From the NCBI GenBank assembly GCA_003518475.1, contig DOYO01000048.1, positions 1-14,295 on the forward strand: a DNA stretch of 14,295 nucleotides. Direction: 5' to 3'. Numbering within the stretch: the stretch's first letter is position 1; every line of letters begins with the position of its first letter. Below the pieces are notes generated by a model. That model ran no database searches. It saw nothing but the letters and a program-made list of their open reading frames with translations, and was not told where the DNA came from. The translations under genes and the position numbers were made by a program. This DNA is from Acholeplasmataceae bacterium. Its GTDB lineage: Bacteria > Bacillota_I > Bacilli_A > Acholeplasmatales > Acholeplasmataceae. Shown piece after piece: positions 7,981-12,994 of this stretch.

Positions 7981-8832
7981 ATGGATACCAAACTATTAAA
8001 AAGATTAAGAGAAGAAACAGGAGCAGGCATGCTCGAATGCAAGAAGGCGCTTGAACAAACGAATGACCATTATGAGGAAGCGTTGAAGATCTTGACAGAG
8101 ACAGTTCATAAAACTGAAGGCAATGCAAGAGTCGCATCAAAAGGGTTAACCAATATCGTGATTCAAGGCGATGAGGCCATCCTTTATGAAGTGAATGCGG
8201 AGACTGACTTTGTCGCTAAAAATGAGCATTTTCAAAAATTGATGAAAGAATTGGGAATAAATTTGGTTGCTTCAAAAGTCAATAATGTGAAGGATGCATT
8301 AAAATTCGTGATTGATGGCGTGACTGTCGAAGAAAAGATTCAAAGAACAAGCGCAATCATCAAAGAAAATGCTTATTTGAGACGTTTTTACCGCGTTAAA
8401 AAAACAATGCACCAGGGATTTGGATCCTATGTGCATTTAGGCGGCAAGATTTCGACATTGGTGATTTTGTGCGATGATCAAAAGGATATCGCAAACAGTC
8501 TCGCCATGCAGGTCGCAGCAAACTCGCCAATTTACATCCATCCTGAATTGATTGATCAAGATACGATCAATTATGAAAAATTCATGTATGAGAAAACAAA
8601 TGGCAGTTTTGATGAACAAAAATTTAAAAATCATTTGAATGATTTATGCCTTTTAACTCAACCCTACATCAAGAATCCTTCCATCACCGTGGGTGAATTG
8701 CTCAAGGAAAAAGAAATGGATGTTATTGACTTTTTCAGATTTGAACTCGGACAGGGCATTGAAAATAAGCTGAATTGCCGTTTAGACGTTCCTTGTGACG
8801 GTTCTGACATCACCGTGATGCCGATTTATTAG
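7981..8832 (+). CDS. tsf: Translation elongation factor Ts
   Basis: Guanine-nucleotide exchange factor that releases GDP from EF-Tu so it can reload GTP and bring aminoacyl-tRNA to the ribosome. The 283-residue protein has the N-terminal UBA-like segment LREETGAGMLECKKAL, the EF-Tu-contacting TDFVAKN (D76 and F77 are the residues that displace Mg in EF-Tu), then LRRFYRVKK, SYVHLGGKISTLVIL and the C-terminal LLTQPYIKNPSITVGELLKE. The reading frame is open back to a GTG at 7969, but the ATG at 7981 is the better start: GGAGG (7971-7975) lies 5 bases before it and the family begins just there. Length is normal. Unusually, the gene is not preceded by rpsB, its almost universal partner, and it appears to have its own promoter. 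Confidence 0.93.
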   Translation: MDTKLLKRLREETGAGMLECKKALEQTNDHYEEALKILTETVHKTEGNARVASKGLTNIVIQGDEAILYEVNAETDFVAKNEHFQKLMKELGINLVASKVNNVKDALKFVIDGVTVEEKIQRTSAIIKENAYLRRFYRVKKTMHQGFGSYVHLGGKISTLVILCDDQKDIANSLAMQVAANSPIYIHPELIDQDTINYEKFMYEKTNGSFDEQKFKNHLNDLCLLTQPYIKNPSITVGELLKEKEMDVIDFFRFELGQGIENKLNCRLDVPCDGSDITVMPIY

Positions 8833-8858
8833 CAATGAATTCAAAATAGTTATATAAT
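8829..8858 (+). promoter_or_regulatory. Possible promoter of the DUF2892 gene
   Basis: A TATAAT (8853-8858) lies in an AT-rich stretch after tsf, with a weak TTAGCA (8829-8834) 18 bases upstream that overlaps the tsf stop codon. The AAAGGAG ribosome site follows at 8867-8873. No terminator separates it from tsf, so read-through from tsf is also likely. Confidence 0.4.
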
Positions 8859-8880
8859 AAAAGTATAAAGGAGTGATAGG

Positions 8881-9093
8881 ATGAAGTTTAAAGAAAATGT
8901 TGGCAAGCTTGACCAGTACGTTCGTTATTTTCTTGCGTTCGTGTTTGTAGTATTGTCTTTCGTAAGCCCATGGTTCATCATCGGCGCAATTTTGATGCTT
9001 GTGACCGCTTACTTCAAGTTCTGCATCATTTACCGTATTTTTGGATTCGGAACCTGCAAATTAGACGCTCCAAAGAAAGAAGAAGAAAAATAA
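8881..9093 (+). CDS. Small DUF2892-type membrane protein
   Basis: A 70-residue protein resembling the DUF2892 (YgaP transmembrane-like) family: an N-terminal KENVGKLDQYVRYFLA segment, a hydrophobic stretch at about 16-50 that can form two helices (AFVFVVLSFVSPWFIIGAIL, then MLVTAYFKFCIIYRIFGF), and the ending GTCKLD with a conserved Cys before a charged KKEEEK tail. Two Cys (C48 and C59) lie near the membrane face. The function of stand-alone DUF2892 proteins is not established; some members are fused to rhodanese domains. A strong AAAGGAG lies 7 bases before the ATG. It follows tsf by 48 bases and ends directly in a terminator. Confidence 0.8.
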   Translation: MKFKENVGKLDQYVRYFLAFVFVVLSFVSPWFIIGAILMLVTAYFKFCIIYRIFGFGTCKLDAPKKEEEK

Positions 9094-9119
9094 GACCTAG
9101 CAGGTCTTATTTTCTTTTT
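9091..9119. terminator. Bidirectional terminator between convergent genes
   Basis: A perfect 8-bp stem TAAGACCT/AGGTCTTA (9091-9098 and 9102-9109) with a 3-base loop, followed by TTTTCTTTTT. On the minus strand the same stem is followed by TTTTTCTTCTT (complement of 9080-9090), so it can terminate transcripts arriving from both sides. The 5' arm contains the TAA stop of the plus-strand gene. Confidence 0.85.
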
Positions 9120-9696
9120 AAATCACTTTATATTCAGGATGTGATTGATACAACAATCCTTCAATTCTGTTTTTGACTGATTCCGGAAGGTTTCCCCGAA
9201 GTGCTCTTTCTAAGAGAATCGGATGCTTTACTCCTTCTTTAAAGAGGTGATGCTCGATTGCGTTCGCTTTTAAAGGACCGTGTGACATGAGCTGATATAA
9301 GACATACCAGTCTTCAAGGGCGGCATAATTGATTTTTATACCATCAATCCATTTAGATTCAGGCATGGACAGTTCATCGAAAGCATACCTGTAAACACCT
9401 TTTTCATGTGAAACCTGAAAACCAGCCATCAAGTCAACATCGATTCCATCCACTACATATTCATTGAAATGCTCAGTCAAATAAACAAGGGATTTTTCTT
9501 CCCTTTTTTTTAATTTTGTTCCCAGTGAGGAAAGCACGGCATCGGCAATCTTATAGTCTTCAAGTTCAACCATAATATCTAAGTCATGCGCTTTTTCTGT
9601 CAATCCATATTGAAAAAGCATCAATGACCCCCCTAGAGCCCAATTCACATTCAACTTATTCAGTTCATTCGCAATCCTTACCAAAGATCTGATCAA
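9118..9696 (-). CDS. Nucleotidyltransferase-fold protein of unknown substrate
   Basis: The protein has the polymerase-beta nucleotidyltransferase signature: GGS at residues 22-24, a helix, then D38-x-D40 (HDLDIMVE), and a third acidic strand IDVDLM with D86/D88, giving a complete metal-binding set. The C-terminal half is helical and begins INYAALEDWYVLYQLM. This resembles AbiEii/MNT-like or antibiotic-nucleotidyltransferase-like proteins, but the target is unknown and no HEPN or antitoxin partner is adjacent. Start choice: the frame is open to an ATG at 9726, but that ATG overlaps a TATAAT and has no ribosome site. GAGGTGAT lies 6 bases before a TTG at 9696, which I choose (192 residues; the longer form would be 202). 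It is convergent with the DUF2892 gene. Confidence 0.75.
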   Translation of the reverse strand: MIRSLVRIANELNKLNVNWALGGSLMLFQYGLTEKAHDLDIMVELEDYKIADAVLSSLGTKLKKREEKSLVYLTEHFNEYVVDGIDVDLMAGFQVSHEKGVYRYAFDELSMPESKWIDGIKINYAALEDWYVLYQLMSHGPLKANAIEHHLFKEGVKHPILLERALRGNLPESVKNRIEGLLYQSHPEYKVI

Positions 9697-9724
9697 TAAA
9701 ATCACCTCAACCATCGTTACATAC

Positions 9725-9742
9725 ATTATATTACATATTATA
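9725..9742 (-). promoter_or_regulatory. Possible -10 region(s) of the nucleotidyltransferase gene
   Basis: Two TATAAT hexamers on the minus strand (9725-9730 and 9737-9742) lie between the tetR terminator and the proposed TTG start. No good -35 is seen. If the nearer one is used, the transcript would begin after the upstream ATG, supporting the TTG start. Confidence 0.4.
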
Positions 9743-9752
9743 AGATGCTTGC

Positions 9753-9780
9753 TAAAGAAAAAAGCTCTATTCGAGCTTTT
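9753..9780 (-). terminator. Rho-independent terminator of the TetR gene
   Basis: On the minus strand an 8-bp stem AAAAGCTC/GAGCTTTT (9773-9780 and 9760-9767) with a 5-base loop is followed by a T-rich tail. The 5' arm is formed by the last codons (Lys-Leu) and the TAG stop falls at the loop/3' arm. Confidence 0.8.
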
Positions 9781-10384
9781 GAGTAAACATGCCGCTAGTT
9801 AAAACCTTCATCACCTGATCAGTGATTCTATCAAGATCCTCATCGGAAAGCGTATCTCTAAACAAAACCTGTAGACCGACGAAATTTGATATACCCATCA
9901 AAATATAAGATAAGGTCTCCAAATCCACATCATTTCTGACTTCACCGTCTTTGACTGCATGATCCAGCTGTCTGACATAGTCATGGCTGAATGTTTCATA
10001 GTATTCTCTAAACAAGGCTTTATCTGCAAACATCGATTCCCAAATAATCCGGTATGCAAGAGGATCCTGCCAAGCGAACTTCAAAAATGATCTCAAACCT
10101 AAACGTTCTTTTTCATAACGTGTCGTCGCGTGTGCGATGCCTTCGCTGATCGCACGACGGATAGATTTTCTATATTTCGCTAAAACATAAGAGTATAACG
10201 CGAATTTATCATCAAAATAAAGGTAAAAAGTGCCAGTGGCAATGCCTGCTTTTTGAATAATTTCATTGATTGACGTTGCTTGATAACCATTTTTAGAAAA
10301 CAGTTTTTTCGCGGTGTCAATAATTTGTTCAAACGTTTTTTGACCATCTTTTCTCTTTGGAAGACGGTAATTTGCCTGATTCAT
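9767..10384 (-). CDS. TetR/AcrR-family transcriptional regulator
   Basis: A 205-residue one-component regulator. The N-terminal TetR DNA-binding domain spans about residues 17-62: helix 1 EQIIDTAKKLFSKNGYQATS, then the helix-turn-helix INEIIQKAGIATGTFYLYFDDKFAL, whose GTFYLYF is the classical recognition-helix signature. The C-terminal ligand-binding region is helical and too diverged to name an inducer. It is transcribed divergently from the thiolase operon across a 615-base control region, the usual layout for a TetR protein controlling its neighbour. An acyl-CoA-type ligand is a plausible inference, as in FadR-like members. The start is ATG at 10384 with AGGTGAT just upstream. It may also regulate itself. 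Confidence 0.92.
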   Translation of the reverse strand: MNQANYRLPKRKDGQKTFEQIIDTAKKLFSKNGYQATSINEIIQKAGIATGTFYLYFDDKFALYSYVLAKYRKSIRRAISEGIAHATTRYEKERLGLRSFLKFAWQDPLAYRIIWESMFADKALFREYYETFSHDYVRQLDHAVKDGEVRNDVDLETLSYILMGISNFVGLQVLFRDTLSDEDLDRITDQVMKVLTSGMFTQKLE

Positions 10385-10403
10385 GGTATCACCTACTATA
10401 AGT

Positions 10404-10432
10404 GTATACTAAAAAAAACAAAAAAACAACAA
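10404..10432 (-). promoter_or_regulatory. Possible promoter of the TetR gene
   Basis: On the minus strand a TTGTTG-like -35 (about 10427-10432) is separated by an 18-base, T-rich spacer from a TATACA -10 (10403-10408), which lies about 20 bases before the start. The -10 overlaps an imperfect palindrome AGTGTATACT (10401-10410), a possible autoregulatory operator. Confidence 0.45.
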
Positions 10433-10436
10433 GAAA

Positions 10437-10446
10437 AATCGCACAT
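10437..10446 (-). promoter_or_regulatory. Shared 10-bp motif upstream of the tetR promoter
   Basis: On the minus strand this reads ATGTGCGATT, 4 bases before the presumed -35 of tetR. The same 10 bases in the same orientation relative to transcription occur at 10813-10822, 2 bases before the thiolase -35. It is a candidate binding site shared by the two divergent promoters. Confidence 0.4.
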
Positions 10447-10548
10447 TCAAAAGTCGGATTCAATCGAGCAACTGAAGAATCCATGAAAAAACGGTTTTAC
10501 TATGTACCTTTTCAAAAAAAATCCTTGTCTTGTCATGAAAAATCGCAA

Positions 10549-10589
10549 CTATGAATAAGTCATCACAAAAATGATTTTGTAATTCATAG
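10549..10589. repeat. Inverted repeat / hairpin in the control region
   Basis: CTATGAAT (10549-10556) pairs with ATTCATAG (10582-10589), enclosing a second stem ACAAAA/TTTTGT (10565-10570 and 10575-10580) with an ATGA loop. No T run follows on either strand, so it does not look like a terminator. Its function is unknown. Confidence 0.5.
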
Positions 10590-10664
10590 CAACAATTCGA
10601 GATCTGAAAATGATCGTCTATTCTATTTATCCAGTCCTTATTTTTCAACAATCCATCATTCATG

Positions 10665-10679
10665 TTGTAAACGTATACA
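10665..10679. promoter_or_regulatory. cre-like site 1 (CcpA/LacI-family operator)
   Basis: TTGTAAACGTATACA matches the degenerate catabolite-responsive element WTGNAANCGNWNNCW at every specified position and is nearly palindromic. Its centre is about 188 bases before the expected thiolase transcript start. Confidence 0.55.
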
Positions 10680-10781
10680 TCTTTATAAAACATAATGAAT
10701 CGACTCATACGACTGAAAATGTTTTATTTTTTTCAATTATCGTTACCAATTCAATTTAAAACTGCAGATAACTTCGTGTTT

Positions 10782-10796
10782 TTGTAAACGCTTTTA
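10782..10796. promoter_or_regulatory. cre-like site 2 (CcpA/LacI-family operator)
   Basis: TTGTAAACGCTTTTA matches the cre consensus WTGNAANCGNWNNCW with one mismatch (T for the late C). Its centre lies about 70 bases before the thiolase transcript start, upstream of the -35, a position used for activation as well as repression in Bacillota. Confidence 0.5.
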
Positions 10797-10812
10797 TTTT
10801 GTTCAACAAATG

Positions 10813-10822
10813 ATGTGCGATT
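10813..10822 (+). promoter_or_regulatory. Shared 10-bp motif upstream of the thiolase promoter
   Basis: ATGTGCGATT, 2 bases before the TTGACA box. It is identical in sequence and relative orientation to the copy at 10437-10446 ahead of tetR. Confidence 0.4.
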
Positions 10823-10824
10823 GA

Positions 10825-10853
10825 TTGACAAACATTTTTTGCTGTGATAGAAT
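10825..10853 (+). promoter_or_regulatory. Sigma-A promoter of the thiolase operon
   Basis: TTGACA (10825-10830), a 17-base spacer and TAGAAT (10848-10853) with a TGA extended -10. Eleven of twelve hexamer bases match consensus. The transcript should start near 10860, leaving a leader of about 140 bases. Confidence 0.85.
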
Positions 10854-10865
10854 GAAGTCGTATTA

Positions 10866-10879
10866 TGAATATTTATTCA
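10866..10879. promoter_or_regulatory. Candidate TetR-family operator at the transcript start
   Basis: A perfect palindrome of two 6-base arms, TGAATA and TATTCA, separated by TT, lies 6-20 bases after the expected start site, where a bound repressor would block elongation. It resembles the Bacillus subtilis FadR box (halves TGAATGA/TCATTCA). The divergently encoded TetR protein is the natural candidate ligand. Confidence 0.5.
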
Positions 10880-10895
10880 AGTTATTAAAAAACCA

Positions 10896-10943
10896 CCTGG
10901 GAACTCTCAATTCATGCAATTGATAAGCCAAGGCTCGTTTTTT
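10896..10943 (+). promoter_or_regulatory. Leader hairpin followed by a T run (possible attenuator)
   Basis: In the 140-nt leader, TCAATT/AATTGA (10907-10912 and 10918-10923) is enclosed by CCTGG/CCAAGG (10896-10900 and 10928-10933), and six Ts follow at 10938-10943. The outer stem has a bulge and the inner is AT-rich, so the structure is weak. No known riboswitch class is recognised. Confidence 0.3.
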
Positions 10944-10999
10944 GCTTTAATTCATACCCGTATATTCAATGAAAAAGTAAATATAAAAGGAGATTTAAC

Positions 11000-12208
11000 A
11001 TGAACAAAGTTTTTATTGTCGGAGCTAAAAGAAGTGCGACCGGTTCTTTCATGGGCACACTTGCACCACTTCACCCTGCACAATTTGGTTCACAGGTCCT
11101 AAAGACATTATTAAAAGAAACTGCAGTCAATGTAAATGACATTGACGAAGTGCTTGTCGGTAACATTTTACCTGCAGGACTTGGTCAAGGTATCGCAAGA
11201 CAGGTATCCATATTAAGCGGCATCCCAGTATCCATCCCTGCTTATGCTGTAAGCATGGCATGCGGAAGCGGCATGAAAACTGTCATGAATGGATATACAA
11301 GCATCGCACTTGGCATGCACCAACTCGTTGTTGCAGGTGGTGTTGAATCCATGAGTTATGCGCCATTCTTAGTTCCCGGAACCACACGTACCGGTGTTAA
11401 GATGGGTGATCAAACCATGAAGGATCACATGATTTATGATGCATTGACAGATGCTTTTGATGGACAACACATGGGTGTTACCGCTGAACGCATTGTTGAA
11501 AAATACGGCATCACCAGACAGGAACAAGATGCATTCGCTTTTCATTCTCAACAAAAAGCGGCTAAAGCTCAAGATTCTGGTCAATTCAAAGATGAAATTG
11601 TGCCTGTGATTATAACTTCCAAAAAGGGTGATATCGTTTTTGATCAAGATGAATATATCAACAGAACAACAAATCTAGAAAAGCTTTCCACATTAAGACC
11701 AGCATTCAAAAAAGACGGCAGTGTAACAGCAGGTAACGCATCAGGAATCAATGATGGAGCAAGCTTCGTTATTCTTGCCAGCGAAACTTATGTTAAAAAG
11801 CATAATTTAAAGCCTATTGCTGAACTTGTTGGTATCGGTCAAGGTGGTGTAGACCCATCAATTATGGGACTAGGACCAACTCCAGCAATCATCAATGCGC
11901 TTAAGATGGCTAAATTAACTCTTTCTGATATGGACTTGATCGAATTGAATGAAGCATTCGCTGCGCAATCGCTTGGCGTTATCAAGGAACTTACAGATGA
12001 ATTCTCCCTCACTAAAGAAGAAATTCTTGCAAGAACCAACTTAAACGGCGGAGCAATCGCTTTAGGCCATCCAGTTGGAGCAAGCGGAAACAGAATCATT
12101 GTGACATTGTTGTATCAGATGCTTAAGAATCCTGATGCCAAGCTTGGTCTTGCCAGCTTATGCATCGGTGGTGGAATGGGCACTGCAGTCGTTTTGAAAA
12201 AAGTTTAA
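11000..12208 (+). CDS. Acetyl-CoA acetyltransferase (thiolase)
   Basis: Biosynthetic-type thiolase that condenses two acetyl-CoA into acetoacetyl-CoA, or cleaves 3-ketoacyl-CoA in reverse. The 402 residues match the family length (about 390-400). The catalytic set is complete: nucleophile C88 in SMACGSGMK, NEAFAAQ from N317, H357 in GHPVGASG, and C388 in CIGGGMGTA. The Met-Ser-rich covering loop (GGVESMSYAPFLV) is present. The start is ATG 11000 with AAAAGGAG 7 bases upstream. It is the first gene of an operon with a FabG/PhaB-type reductase 31 bases downstream, the classic phaA-phaB pairing that yields 3-hydroxybutyryl-CoA. No polyester synthase is visible in the window. Transcription comes from the promoter at 10825 with a 140-nt leader and putative cre and TetR operators. 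It could be called thlA, phaA or atoB; chain-length preference cannot be told. Confidence 0.94.
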   Translation: MNKVFIVGAKRSATGSFMGTLAPLHPAQFGSQVLKTLLKETAVNVNDIDEVLVGNILPAGLGQGIARQVSILSGIPVSIPAYAVSMACGSGMKTVMNGYTSIALGMHQLVVAGGVESMSYAPFLVPGTTRTGVKMGDQTMKDHMIYDALTDAFDGQHMGVTAERIVEKYGITRQEQDAFAFHSQQKAAKAQDSGQFKDEIVPVIITSKKGDIVFDQDEYINRTTNLEKLSTLRPAFKKDGSVTAGNASGINDGASFVILASETYVKKHNLKPIAELVGIGQGGVDPSIMGLGPTPAIINALKMAKLTLSDMDLIELNEAFAAQSLGVIKELTDEFSLTKEEILARTNLNGGAIALGHPVGASGNRIIVTLLYQMLKNPDAKLGLASLCIGGGMGTAVVLKKV

Positions 12209-12239
12209 AAAATAATAATAAAAATAAGGAGAAACAAAC

Positions 12240-12962
12240 ATGGGAAGATTAGACAATAAGGTTGCTGTCGTTACTGGCGGCGCTAAGGGACTCGGTCAAG
12301 CTATCGCAGAAACATTCGCAAGAGAAGGTGCAACAGTCATTGCAGCAGATATGGGAGATTTATCCTATGAAGCCAAGAACGTCTTTGGATATCACTTAAA
12401 CGTCACAGATGTTCAAGCTATCCAAAAGTTTTATGATGAAGTTGTTGCTAAATATGGAAAAGTAGACATTTTAGTCAATAACGCAGGTATTACCAAGGAT
12501 GCGATGACTAGAAAAATGACAGATGATCAATGGAATTTGGTCATTGACGTCAATCTTAAGGGTGTATTTAACATGACACGCCTGTTTGGACCTTTGATGG
12601 AAACAAACGGATACGGTTCAATCATCAATATTTCTTCAGTAGTCGGAGTATTTGGAAACATCGGACAGGCAAACTATGCAGCAACTAAAGCCGGAGTCCT
12701 TGGTTTAACCATGACTTGGGCTAAGGAATTTGCTAGAAAAGGCGCGAATGTCAGATGCAATGCAATCGCTCCAGGTTATATCATGACTGATATTTTAAAA
12801 ACTATTCCTCAGGATCTTCTTGATGAATTCGCTAAATTGACAATGTTGAAGAGACTCGGTCAACCCAATGAAATTGCAAACGCTGCATTATTCTTGGCAT
12901 CGGATGAATCATCTTATGTGACTGGCCATACACTCAATGTCAACGGCGGAATGCGTTTATAA
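12240..12962 (+). CDS. Short-chain dehydrogenase, 3-oxoacyl-ACP/acetoacetyl-CoA reductase (FabG/PhaB type)
   Basis: A 240-residue classical SDR reducing a 3-ketoacyl thioester to the 3-hydroxyacyl form. The Rossmann motif is TGGAKGLG at 12-19, NNAG is at 80-83, and the catalytic Ser-Tyr-Lys is S133, Y146 and K150 (SSVVG...NYAATK, the FabG spacing). The cofactor-binding motif PGYIMTD and the C-terminal VTGHTLNVNGGM are typical. D37 at the end of the second strand (IAADMGD) suggests preference for NADH over NADPH, in contrast to most biosynthetic FabG. Its place directly after a thiolase suggests acetoacetyl-CoA or a related CoA ester as substrate rather than the main fatty-acid cycle. AAGGAG precedes the ATG. 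Intergenic gaps on both sides are about 31 bases. Confidence 0.92.
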   Translation: MGRLDNKVAVVTGGAKGLGQAIAETFAREGATVIAADMGDLSYEAKNVFGYHLNVTDVQAIQKFYDEVVAKYGKVDILVNNAGITKDAMTRKMTDDQWNLVIDVNLKGVFNMTRLFGPLMETNGYGSIINISSVVGVFGNIGQANYAATKAGVLGLTMTWAKEFARKGANVRCNAIAPGYIMTDILKTIPQDLLDEFAKLTMLKRLGQPNEIANAALFLASDESSYVTGHTLNVNGGMRL

Positions 12963-12994
12963 TAAAAAATAAAAATCTAAGAGAGGGGTTCCTT

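Larger units (their letters stand above)
10385..10999. other. 615-base divergent control region
   Basis: No credible gene is seen here. A minus-strand open frame (10460-10708, 82 codons) has no ribosome site and an intergenic-like composition, and a 23-codon plus frame at 10483 also lacks one. The region holds promoters for both flanking genes, two cre-like sites, a repeated 10-bp motif, a palindrome at the thiolase transcript start, a hairpin-forming inverted repeat and a 140-nt leader, listed separately. It is visibly more AT-rich than the flanking genes. Confidence 0.75.

Noticed and set aside
10483..10554. Plus-strand 23-codon frame starting ATGAAAAAACGG
   Set aside because: There is no Shine-Dalgarno sequence and no promoter directly upstream, and its end runs into the inverted repeat.
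10460..10708. Minus-strand 82-codon open frame in the divergent control region
   Set aside because: It has no ribosome site, a composition rich in Phe, Ile, His and Cys typical of translated intergenic DNA, no recognisable motif, and it overlaps a cre-like site and an inverted repeat.
10890..10905. Similarity of CCACCTGGG in the leader to the 3' motif (CCGCCUGGG) of ZTP riboswitches
   Set aside because: The conserved 5' half is not found upstream, one core base differs, and the downstream gene is not a one-carbon or purine gene.
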